A stretch of 41,200 nucleotides of DNA from Streptomyces fumanus (GTDB lineage Bacteria > Actinomycetota > Actinomycetes > Streptomycetales > Streptomycetaceae), in contig NZ_BNBI01000026.1 of NCBI RefSeq assembly GCF_014655295.1, forward strand, positions 1-41,200. The letters run 5' to 3'. Shown here in pieces: positions 10,401-41,200 of this stretch. Each line of letters starts with the position of its first letter. Within the stretch, counting starts at the first letter, position 1. The notes under the pieces were generated by a model. That model was given only the letters and a program-made list of their open reading frames with translations, made no database searches and was not told the origin of the DNA. Position numbers and translations under genes: made by a program.

Positions 10401-10696
10401 TCGGGGTGGTCGGACAGGTCGACCTCGCTCCACGGCAGGGTCACGCCCGCCAGAATGACCTGGACGAGCCGGCTCGCCCCCGCGGGCTGCCGGAAGCTCG
10501 CCCGCAGGCTGGCGTGCCGGTCCAGGAGGGCCTGCCAGGAGGCGCGCAGCACCTCGGTGTCGAGCGGTGCCGCGAGTTCGAGGACGCGTTGTTCCACATA
10601 TACGTCCCGGGCCCGCTCATCGAAGTTGGCGTGGAAGAGCAGTCCCTCCTGCAACGGCGCCAGCGGCCAGATGTCTTCAATGCGCACCCCGGTCAT
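1..10696 (-). CDS. NRPS gene D, 3' part missing: C9-A9-T9 / C10-A10-T10 / C11-A11-T11 / C12
   Basis: Open frame from ATG 10696 to the left edge: 3565 whole codons, last complete codon at 2-4, no stop. I translated it from the minus strand; the frame at the start agrees with the frame of VVEEW at the edge, so no uncompensated frameshift is present. Domains: C9 5-440 (D-donor type), A9 444-923, T9 (Ser 970), C10 1019-1476, A10 1483-1969, T10 (Ser 2014), C11 2059-2523, A11 2524-3003, T11 (Ser 3052), C12 3099-3549; A12 should begin at the very edge. C10, C11 and C12 are the L-donor type and no E domain is seen, so L-residues are expected at 9-11. All HHxxxDG and LGGDS motifs are intact. The N-terminal D-donor C domain fits the E8 terminus of gene C. 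No thioesterase is in view; chain release must be coded further left. Confidence 0.96.
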   Translation of the reverse strand, partial: MTGVRIEDIWPLAPLQEGLLFHANFDERARDVYVEQRVLELAAPLDTEVLRASWQALLDRHASLRASFRQPAGASRLVQVILAGVTLPWSEVDLSDHPDPATEAERLAEAERDRGFDVAVPPLLRLVLIRMGGPRFRLVITMHHLVLDGWSLPILFQELSEVYAAGGDAGGLPPVTPYRDYLAWLERQDRDTARAAWADALAGVTEPSLVAPVDRGTEPVPPQYVVEPLGQEQAEALREVARTHGLTVNTVVQGAWGWLVGLLTGRRDVVFGATVSGRPAGIPGVERMLGLFINTLPVRVTLDPALSFLDILADTQARQTGLMDHQHLGLAEVQRAAGPGATFDTLLVFENFLRDAAGPPSPGGLDVVGVESADAAHYPLILAVLPDADMSLRLDYRPDLFDEASARGLLARLVRVLEQVAADPEVRVGAIETLSADERHQVLEEWNDTRRAVPEGTLVDRFEAQAARTPDAVAVVGRGVSWTYAEVNAWANGVAYGLIERGVGPESLVGVRVERSAELVPTLLGVLKAGAAYVPLDPALPEARREAIAAEAGVAVTLTGDEDVAPVTENPQVKPGPENLAYVMYTSGSTGVPKGVAVTHRNVVAFCLDAAWRADVVECVLFQANHAFDASTYELWVPLLHGGKLVVLAPGDTGASERGALIAEHGVTNVHATAGLFRVLAEQSPEIFAGVREVSTGGDVVSASAIRTLLASHPDLVVRTTYGPTETTAFVTHLPYTTGDEIPAAVPIGRPMDNTRTYVLDDSLRPVPPGVVGELYLAGEGVARGYAGRPGLTAERFVACPFAEPGERMYHTGDLARWNADGVLEFAGRADEQVKIRGFRIEPAEIEAVLTAHENVRQAAVIAREDQPGVKRLVAYVVGDANEPALRTLTADRLPDYMVPSAFVTLDAIPLTKNGKLDRAALPAPDLAGRTTGRAPATPTEEVLCGLFAEVLGMEQVGTEDSFFTLGGDSLLAMRLIARVRSVLDAEVSVRDLFAAPTVQGLARLAEDEQTRKRAALLPQERPDIVPLSFAQRRMWFLNRLEEAGVGAGYTVPLTLRLTGDLDVAALELALGDVADRHESLRTRYPDRNGEPHQEILTGAAGRPRLTVAEADEAGVAEAIGDEMRRGFDLSGELPWRVRLLTVSPTQSVLVIVAHHIAVDGWSMELITRDLGIAYSARKQGRAPGWSALPVQYADYALWQREVLGTLDDENSLISAQLAHWRRTLAGAPEELVLPVDRARPTQPSFRAGLAPVRVDAHVHARLTEIARRCGVTMFMVAQAALAALLSKVGAGTDIPIGTPVAGRGDAALEDMVGFFLNTLVLRTDLAGDPTFTELVARVRETDLAAYAHQDMPFERLVEDLNPARSLARHPLFQVMLHLRNASQTREPLSLPGLDVRPTPLSEDALEAHFDLSITLTEHRDEGGAPAGMAGEIQYAADLFDHESVLTLSERLVRVLEQVAADPGLRLRDLDVLADEERRLVISEWNETARPVPDRTLPELFEHQAARTPDAIAVVHEDVTWTYADLDARANAWAHHLIGLGAGPERTVGVVTERSPELAAMLLGILKAGAAYLPIDPDLPADRVEFMAADADLLLILRPGMRPGPGAPRTAPDRSALRTAHPAYVIFTSGSTGRPKGVLISHASLVNQLMWTQGDYGIGESDRVLQRAPFSFDVSVWEFFVPLVTGAALVLVRGDGHRDPRYLADLVERAGVTAAHFIPSMLAAFLQQEHVGDKARTLRTVLSGGEWLSEEVVEEYHRALDIPLHNTYGPTETTIMVTARPVPPGRPQDGPVPIGAPVWNTRLYILDDFLRPVPPGVTGELYVAGTQLARCYVGRPALTAERFVACPFTGERMYRTGDLARWTHDGEVVFAGRVDAQVKIRGIRIEPGEIEAVLAAHEDVAQVVVLAREEQPGAKRLVAYIVGEADESALREYAAERLPEYMVPAVFVPLDRLPLNVNGKLDRAALPVPDFAAQTGGRAPANPTEELLCGLFAEILGLERVGADDSFFTLGGDSLLAMRLIARIRSVLRVEVGIRDLFDSPTVAGIARLRGGARASLTARERPERVPLSYAQQRMWFLNQLEEAGAGAAYNVPLALRLSGELDVAALEAALADVADRHETLRTVYPDSDGVAYQRILDGEEARPRLETADVTERDLADAVAAVLDRRFDLSRELPWRARLLTLGPAEAVLVVVAHHIAVDGWSTGLLSRDLRTAYAARREGTAPDWERLPVQYADYALWQREALGELSDENSVIAGQLRHWRDTLAGLPEELPLPLDRPRPTESSFRAGVVPLRTDAETHARLLGLARENGVTMFMVAQAALALLLSKVGAGTDIPLGTAVVGRDDAAVEDLVGFFLNTLVLRTDVSGDPSFAELLGRVRETDLVAYAHQDVPFERLVEDLNPTRSLSRHPLFQVMLAVEHAIDADAEADDDWDLAGLRVTPEPMGDTAVARFDLAVTLAERHTDDGAPAGMGGEIQYAVDLFDEATARGLAERFARVLEQVAADPGVRVADVEVLSDAERRLVLHGWNDTRRAVPDGTLVDRFEAQAARTPDAVAVVGRGVSWTYAELNARANGVAYGLIDRGVVPESLVGVRLERSAALIPVLLGVLKAGAAYVPLDVGHPQERLASIVAEAGVSVVVTDADVFEPVDANPGVRVSSGALAYVMYTSGSSGVPKGVAVTHRNVVAFCADGAWRADVLERVLVQANHAFDASTYEIWAPLLRGGLLVVVPAGEVDAVERGALIAEHRVTHVVAASGLFRVLAEQSPEIFAGVREVLTGGDVVSASAIRTLLAAHPDLVVRTTYGPTENTAFTTHLPFTAGDEVPAAVPIGRPMDNTRTYLLDEFLRPVPPGVAGELYVAGEGVARGYAGRAGLTAERFVACPFGESGERMYRTGDLARWSADGLLEFAGRVDEQVKIRGFRIEPAEVEAVLTTHENVRQAAVIAREDQPGVKRLVAYVVGEVDEEELRRYVAEKLPEYMVPSAFMALDAIPLTRNGKLDRAALPVPDLASRTTGRAPATPTEEVLCGLFAEVLGLERVGADDSFFALGGDSLVAMRLIARVRSVLDAEVSVRDLFTDPTVAGLARIADRVRGAGERPALVVRQRPDTVPLSYAQQRMWFLNGLETGAGYSVPLTVRLTGELDAGALELALGDIADRHEGLRTRFPAVDGNPYQEVLRGAAGHPALRIDRIEEAALDAAIVDELARGFDLAVELPWRVSLLVLSPVESVLVIVAHHIAVDGWSMGILARDLETAYAARVRGEVPGWEPLPVQYADYALWQREVLGDVEDPDSRISEQLDHWRTALADLPAELALPVDRPRPMERNHQGGMVPIEIGTELHGRLTSLAQRNGVTMFMVAQAALAILLSRMGAGTDIPMGAPIAGRDDPALEGLAGFFANTLVLRTDLSGNPTLTELLARVRDADLAAYAHQDVPFERLVEDLNPDRSPSRHPLFQVLLTLQNVPQAERPLELAGLEVSPLPVPDQAITVQFDLTLTLAEHRAEGGAPAGIVGQLEYAADLFDLATAEGLAVRLGRVLEWMAGDPGVRVGEVEVLSEGERRLVVEEW
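1410..4525 (-). other. Module 11: C11 (L-donor type)-A11-T11; variant code DAYVLGTAFK
   Basis: C11 has PLSYAQQRMWFLN and AHHIAVDGWST. A11 is in the repeated clade (FDASTYEIW, TYGPTENTAF), but its two central pocket segments read HVVAASGLF and LTGGDVV instead of NVHATAGLF and STGGDVV. That changes His278 to Val and Ser299 to Leu, a more hydrophobic pocket, so a related but different monomer is likely. T11 reads DSFFALGGDSLVAMRL. Confidence 0.88.
4530..7645 (-). other. Module 10: C10 (L-donor type)-A10-T10; code DVWHLGTIMK
   Basis: C10 has PLSFAQRRMWFLN and AHHIAVDGWSM. A10 is unlike its neighbours: SFDVSVWEFF, AHFIPSMLAAF, VLSGGEWL and TYGPTETTIMVT give DVWHLGTIMK. The first five positions match the Ser code (DVWHLSLIDK) and the surrounding sequence resembles the Ser clade, but 301, 322 and 331 differ, notably Met for Asp at 331. 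Ser is therefore only a weak suggestion. T10 reads DSFFTLGGDSLLAMRL. Confidence 0.88.
7650..10680 (-). other. Module 9: C9 (D-donor type)-A9-T9; code DAYHSGTAFK
   Basis: C9 opens DIWPLAPLQEGLLFH and has MHHLVLDGWS. A9 has FDASTYELW, HATAGLF, STGGDVV and TYGPTETTAF, giving DAYHSGTAFK. Upstream of its TSGSTG motif a stretch at about 8957-9034 (DEDVAPVTENPQVKPGPEN) differs from all sister copies. T9 reads DSFFTLGGDSLLAMRL. No E domain. Confidence 0.9.
8640..8956 (-). repeat. A-domain core repeat, copy in A9 (pairs with A6)
   Basis: Aligned without gaps to 19611-19927, this 317-bp block shows about seven differences by eye. It encodes the pocket stretch and the TSGSTG motif. Similarity ends abruptly at 8957. 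Confidence 0.88.
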
Positions 10697-10759
10697 AGCG
10701 TCCCCCTCGCCCCAGCTCTCAGACCCGCCTGCAACGGACGGTAATCCACGCTCGGTATT
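10697..10759 (-). other. 63-nt gap between genes C and D
   Basis: Short gap with the gene D ribosome binding site and relatively AT-rich DNA just after the gene C stop. I see no terminator hairpin; C and D are probably cotranscribed. Confidence 0.55.
10702..10708 (-). promoter_or_regulatory. Ribosome binding site of gene D
   Basis: The minus strand reads GAGGGGG, 5 nt before the ATG at 10696. It supports that start, which leaves the usual short leader (MTGVRIEDIWPL) before the first C motif. Confidence 0.75.
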
Positions 10760-21673
<10,914 letters not shown>

Positions 21674-21680
21674 CGGTGTG

Positions 21681-21686
21681 TCCTCC
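21681..21686 (-). promoter_or_regulatory. Ribosome binding site of gene C
   Basis: The minus strand reads GGAGGA, 7 nt before the GTG at 21673. This fixes the gene C start. Confidence 0.8.
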
Positions 21687-21710
21687 GGACGGTGTTCAGG
21701 TAGCCAAGTG

Positions 21711-21770
21711 GTCGGCCGGTCAGTGAGGTACTGGGTCGGCCGGTCAGTGATGTGCTCAGCCGGTCAGGTG
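21711..21770. repeat. 24-bp-period direct repeat in the B-C gap
   Basis: A 16-bp unit (gtcggccggtcagtga) occurs exactly at 21711-21726 and 21735-21750. A degenerate third copy lies near 21755-21770, close to the gene B stop. Its role is unknown. Confidence 0.8.
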
Positions 21771-21771
21771 G

Positions 21772-24700
21772 TCAGTCCGCGGTCTCGAACGTCTCCGCGA
21801 TCGCGGCGAACTCGTCCAGTTCGTCCTGGCTGATCTCGGCGAGCGGGAAGTCCGAGGGGGTGTGGCCGCCGCTGCCGGGGGCGGCCATGTGCGCCGCGAG
21901 GCCGTTCAGCATGGCGGTCCATTCGACGACGAGGTCTTCCAGGGCAGGGGTGTCGAGCAGGCCCGTGGGGCTGACCGCGGTCACGGTCAGGTGCGGGCCG
22001 TCGGGCAGGTCGTGGACGACGGCGGTGGCGTCGAGGGTGTGGGTGACGGCCGTGTCGGCGGCCGCGCCGCCGTCCAGGAGCTGTCCGTCGGGCCGCCACT
22101 GACCGGGGCCGGCCGGTTCGCCGCCGGGGCCGGACGCGGGGAACCGGCCCAGGTAGGTGAAGCGGACCTGCGGCCTCGGCAGTGCGGCCAGCACGGGGGC
22201 GGTGGCCGGGTTGAGGTGCCGCAGCAGGGCGTGGCCGAGGCCGTCGGCGGGGACGGCGCGCAACTGCTCCTTGACGCGTTTCATCAGCACGTCCACGGCC
22301 GGTCCGCCGGACCGTACGCCGGCGAGGTCGATGGCGCCGGTGTCGAGGCGTACCGGGTAGGCGCTGGTGAACCAGCCGGTGGTGCGGGTCAGGTCCATGC
22401 CGGGGCGCAGTGGTTCGCGGCCGTGGCCCTCGATCTCCACCAGGAGCGAGCCGGTGGCGGCGCCACGGGCGCGTCGCCGGCTGCCCACCGCCGCGGCCAG
22501 GGCGGCCAGCAGGACGTCGTCGGCGCCGGTGTGGAAGGCGGTGGCCAGGCCGTCCAGCAGGGCGGTGGTCGTGTCGGGGGGCAGGGTCACCGACATGGCG
22601 TGCATGCCGGCCGCCAGGGAGTCCCGGGCCGGGTCCGGGCGGCGGGAGCCCAGCAGCGGGTCGGGGCCGGCGAGGATGTCGCGCCAGGCCGGGAGTTCGG
22701 CCACGCGGGCCTGGCTGGTGGCCTGGGTGGCCAGTTCCCGGGCCCAGGCCCGGAAGGAGGTGCCGACGGGGGCGAGCCGGGCGTGCGGTGCCGTGTAGGC
22801 GGTGACGAGGTCGGAGAGCAGGATCCGCCATGAGACGCCGTCCACGGCCAGGTGGTGGGCGACGAGCACCAGCCGGCCGGGGGTCGCGGGTCCGGCGTCG
22901 AGCCATACCGCGCGCAGCAGCACGCCTGCCCGGGGGTCGAGTTCCCCGGCGGCGCGGTCGGCCTCCCGTGTGATCAGGTCGTCCCATGTCCCGGGGCCGG
23001 TGGCGGCGACGCGGTGGACGCGGATCGTGGTGCCGGGCGGTGGTATCTCCAGGCTCCAGGTGCCGTCGGCGGTGCGGCGCAGGCGGGCTCGCAGGGAGTC
23101 GTGGTGGTCGAGGACGGTCTGGACGGCCCTCTCCAGCCGGTCGTGGTCGAGTCCGGGCGGCACGGTCATGACCGTGGACTGGGAGAACCGGCCCGCGAGG
23201 TCGGTGCGTTCGGCCATGTCCAGCATGGCGGGGGTCAGCGGGACGGTGCCGAGCGGGTCGTCGTCCGGTTCCGGCGGGCCGTCCTGGGCGGTGAGTTCGG
23301 CGACGCTCGCCAGGCCGGCGGGGGTGCGGTGCTCGAACAGTTGCCGCGCCGAGATCCGCACGCCCGCGCGCCGGGCCCGGGCGACCACCAGCATGGAGGT
23401 GATCGAGTCGCCGCCGAGGGCGAAGAACGAGTCCTCGGGGCCCACCGCGTCCAGGTGGAGGACGTCGGCGAACAGGGCGCACAGCAGTTCCTCGGCCGGG
23501 GTGGCCGGGGCGCGGCCGGTGAGCGGGGCGGCCAAGTCGGGGGCGGGCAGCGCCGCCCGGTCCACCTTGCCGTTGGCGGTGACCGGGATCGCCTCCACCG
23601 GCACGATCGCCGCGGGGACCATGGCGTCCGGCAGCCGCTCCGCCGCGAACGCGCGCAGTGCCGCCGCGTCCACGACGGCGCCCGGGGCGGGCACGACGTA
23701 GCCGACGAGGTGCTTGGTGCCGGGTGTGTCCTCGCGGGCGACGACGGTCGCGCGGGCGACGTCCCGGTGGGCGGCGAGCACCGCCTCGACCTCGGCCGGT
23801 TCGATGCGGAAGCCGCGGATCTTCACCTGCTCGTCGGCGCGGCCGGCGAACATCAGCAGTCCGCCCGTGCCCCAGCGGGCGAGGTCGCCGGTGCGGTACA
23901 TGCGCCCGTCGACCGGGTCGAAGGGGCAGGCGACGAAGCGTTCCGCGGTCAGTCCCGGGCGTCCGGCGTAGCCGCGTGCCAGGCCGGTGCCGGCGATGTA
24001 CAGCTCGCCGACGACGCCGGGCGGCACGGGGCGCAGGAAGCGGTCCAGGACGTACGCGGACGTGTTGTCCATCGGGCGGCCGAGCGGCACCGCCGCCGGG
24101 ACCCCCTCGCTGGCGGTGAAGGCGACCTGGGTGGTGAACGCGGTGGTCTCGGTCGGGCCGTAGGTGGTCCGGACGACCAGGCCGGGGTGGGTCTCCAGGA
24201 GGGTGCGCACGGCGGTGGCCGACACCACGTCGCCGCCGGTGGACACCTCCCGTACGCCGGTGAACAGGTGCGGCGCCCCCTCGGCGAACGCGCCGAACAG
24301 GCCGGCGGTGGCGTGGACGTTGGTGACGCGGTGTTCGGCGATCAGCCGGGCGCGTTCGGCCACGTCCACCTGGCCGGGCGGGGTGACGACGAGGCGGCCG
24401 CCGCGCAGCAGCGGTGTCCACAGTTCGTAGGTGGAGGCGTCGAAGGCGTGGTTGGCCTGGAACAGGACGCACTCGGTCACGTCCTCGGTCCAGGCGCCGT
24501 CCAGGCAGAACGCCACCACGTTGCCGTGGGTGGCGGCCACGCCCTTCGGGACGCCGGTCGAACCGGAGGTGTACATCACGTACGCGAGGTTCGCGGGGGA
24601 GATCCGGACGCCGGGGTTCTGCTGGACCGGGGCGAACCGGTCCTCGTCGGTGACGACGACCGACACCCCGGCCTCGGCGAGCACGGACCGGCGGCGCCCG

Positions 24701-26327
24701 TCGGGGTGGGCGGGGTCCACCGGCACGTAGGCCGCTCCGGTCTTGAGCACGCCCAGCAGCACCGGCACCAGTTCGGCCGAGCGCTGCCGCACCACGCCGA
24801 CCAGGTCCTCCGGGCCGACGCCCCGGCCGATCAGCTCGTACGCCACCCCGTTGGCGTACGCGTTCAGCTCCGCGTACGTCCACGCCCGGTCCGGTCCGAT
24901 CACCGCGACGGCGTCCGGGGTCCGGGCGGCCTGCGCCTCGAACCGGTCCACGAGGGTGCCGCCGGGTACGGCACGGCGGGTGTCGTTCCACCCGTACAGG
25001 ACCGTCCGCCGTTCCTCGGGGGACAGGGTGTCGAGGTCCGTGATCCGGGTGTGCGGGGCGGCGGCGAGCTGTTCCAGGATGCGCGCCAGGCGGCCCAGCA
25101 GCGCCCAGGCGGTCTGTTCGTCGAAGACGTCGGAGCCGTAGTCCAGCCGGAGTTCGAGCGCGTCCTCCACGGGGGTGACGACCAGGGTGAGCGGGTAGTG
25201 GGAGGCGTCCTCGCCGCCGCCGCCCGCGACGTCGAGGCCGGCCAGGCGCAGGGGTCCCTCGGAGTCGCGTGGGTAGTTCTGGTAGACGAGGAGGGTGTCG
25301 AAGACCGCTCCCGGTCCGGCGGCGCGCTGGATGTCGGCGAGGCCGATGTGGTGGTGGTCCAGCAGGGCGGACTGGGCGTCCTGCAGTCGTCTCAGTGTCG
25401 TGGCCAGGGTGTCCTCGGGTGCCGTGGTGACGCGTACGGGGACCGTGTTGATGAACAGCCCGACCATCCGTTCCACGCCCGGCAGGTCCATGGGCCGGCC
25501 GGAGACGATCGCGCCGAACGCCACGTCGCCGCGCCCCGTCAGTTGCCCGATCAGCAGTCCCCAGGCGGCCTGGGCCGCGGTGTTCAGCGTGACACCGAGG
25601 TCAGCGGTCACCCGGCGCAGCCGTGCCGCGGGCTCGCCGTGCAGACGGGTGGCGACACGTGTGGGCAGCCGGGGTTCGCGGTCCGGTGCCGCGGGCCCGA
25701 CCAGCGTGGGTTCGTCCAGGCCCGCCAGGGCCTGCCGCCAGGCCGCGCGGGCGGCGTCCCGGTCCCGGCCGCCGAGCCACACCACGTAGTCGCGGTACGA
25801 GGTGACGGGCGGCAGTACGCCCGCGTCCCCGCCGGCCGCGTACACCTGGGAGAGTTCGTCGAACAGCACCGGCAGCGACCACCCGTCCATGACGAGGTGG
25901 TGCATGGTGATCACCATCTGGGCGCGTCCGGCGCCGAGCCGCACCAGCAGCAGCCGCAGCAGGGGCGGCGTCTCCAGGTCGAACCGGCGGGAGCGTTCGC
26001 CGCGGGCCATCCGGCCGGCTTCCTCCTCGGCCTCGGCCAGGGGCAGCGCGGACAAGTCGGCCTGTTTCCAGGGCAGTTCGACGCCCCGTGCGATGACCTG
26101 GACCGGGTCGCCGGAGCCGCGGCGCTGGAACCCGGCGCGCAGGCTGGCGTGCCGGTCCAGCAGGGCCTGCCAGGAGACCCGCAGCACCCCGGGGTCCAGG
26201 GCGCCGGTCAGGTGGACCACGCCCTGGACGACGTACACGTCACCGGCGTCCTCGTCGTATCCGGCGTGGAACAGCAAGCCTTCCTGCAGTGGCGACAGCG
26301 GCCACACGTCCTCGATCCGCACCTCGG

Positions 26328-26331
<4 letters not shown>
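21772..26331 (-). CDS. NRPS gene B, single module 5: C5 (D-donor type)-A5-T5-E5
   Basis: Single-module synthetase of 1519 residues. Domains: C5 5-440 (VWPLSPLQEGLLFHAGYDE; MHHLVMDGWS), A5 444-925 (YTSGSTGVPKG; FDASTYELW, HATAGLF, STGGDVV, TYGPTETTAF; NGKVDR), T5 with Ser about 976 (LGGDSITSM), E5 1026-1484 (HHLAVDGVSWR, EGHGRE, TRTTGWFTS), then a TPSDF tail. The pocket code is DAYHSGTAFK, the same as modules 2, 3, 6, 8 and 9, but the DNA of A5 is clearly more diverged from the other copies. The E-domain motif FNYLG reads FTYLG. I chose GTG 26331 because it follows a good ribosome binding site, overlaps the gene A stop by 4 nt, and leaves the usual short N-terminus (VTEVRIEDVWPL) before the first C motif. 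It should take the chain from E4 and pass a D-residue to C6 of gene C. Confidence 0.96.

Positions 26332-41200
<14,869 letters not shown>

Larger units (their letters stand above)
21674..21771 (-). other. 98-nt gap between genes B and C
   Basis: It holds the gene C ribosome binding site and a short tandem repeat. I see no convincing terminator hairpin or promoter, so B and C are probably on one transcript. Confidence 0.6.

Noticed and set aside
1..10696. Hydroxyphenylglycine as the repeated monomer X
   Set aside because: The TAGLF/GGDVV context is shared, but the known code (D-I/A-F-H-L-G-L-L-C-K) differs at 299, 322, 330 and 331, so I did not assign it.
21764..24991. Second minus-strand frame of about 1075 codons inside gene B
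   Set aside because: Arg/Pro/Gly-rich product without motifs; the frame with A5-T5-E5 motifs is the real one.

Overview
The window lies entirely inside a very large modular non-ribosomal peptide synthetase (NRPS) locus. All four genes are on the minus strand, so biosynthetic order runs from right (41200) to left (1). Very high GC, GTG/ATG starts behind strong purine-rich ribosome binding sites, actinobacterial NRPS motif variants and two rare TTA codons point to a Streptomyces-like actinomycete. There are no RNA genes, insertion sequences, CRISPR arrays, regulators, transporters or tailoring genes here. Over 99 percent of the window is NRPS coding sequence.

Layout, in order of transcription. 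Gene A (41200 to 26328, 5' end outside the window) encodes A1(partial)-T1 / C2-A2-T2-E2 / C3-A3-T3-E3 / C4-A4-T4-E4. Gene B (26331 to 21772) is one module, C5-A5-T5-E5, and its GTG start overlaps the gene A stop by 4 nt. After a 98-nt gap, gene C (21673 to 10760) encodes C6-A6-T6 / C7-A7-T7 / C8-A8-T8-E8. After a 63-nt gap, gene D (10696 to beyond base 1) encodes C9-A9-T9 / C10-A10-T10 / C11-A11-T11 / C12 and runs off the left edge just where A12 should begin. Module numbers are relative to this window; more modules must exist on both sides.

How the genes work together. Genes A, B and C all end in an epimerization (E) domain plus a TPSDF-type tail. Genes B, C and D all begin with a condensation domain of the kind that accepts a D-residue donor (C1 motif PLSPLQEGLLFH). 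Condensation domains after modules without E have the other C1 motif (PLSYAQQRMWFLN). The chemistry is therefore self-consistent and supports the handover A to B to C to D. If collinear, the segment made here is: aromatic residue, D-X, D-X, D-Y, D-X, X, Thr, D-X, X, Z, X', then at least one more residue. X is one unknown monomer specified by six A domains with the same pocket code (DAYHSGTAFK by my alignment to GrsA). X' has a variant code (DAYVLGTAFK), and Y and Z have unusual codes (DTATVAEVDK and DVWHLGTIMK). Only Thr at module 7 (DFWNVGMVHK) and the partial aromatic code at module 1 match codes I know.

What stands out: a repeated monomer with a code I cannot assign, four consecutive predicted D-residues, visible gene conversion between modules up to 25 kb apart, three low-complexity insertions confined to gene A (one giving a strong G-quadruplex-type tract on the plus strand), E domains with substitutions in core motifs, and two TTA codons only in gene C, which would tie production to the tRNA-Leu(UUA) developmental switch if the host is a streptomycete. 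No thioesterase, starter condensation domain, MbtH-like protein or tailoring enzyme is visible, so the release mode, N-cap and product identity cannot be read from this window.
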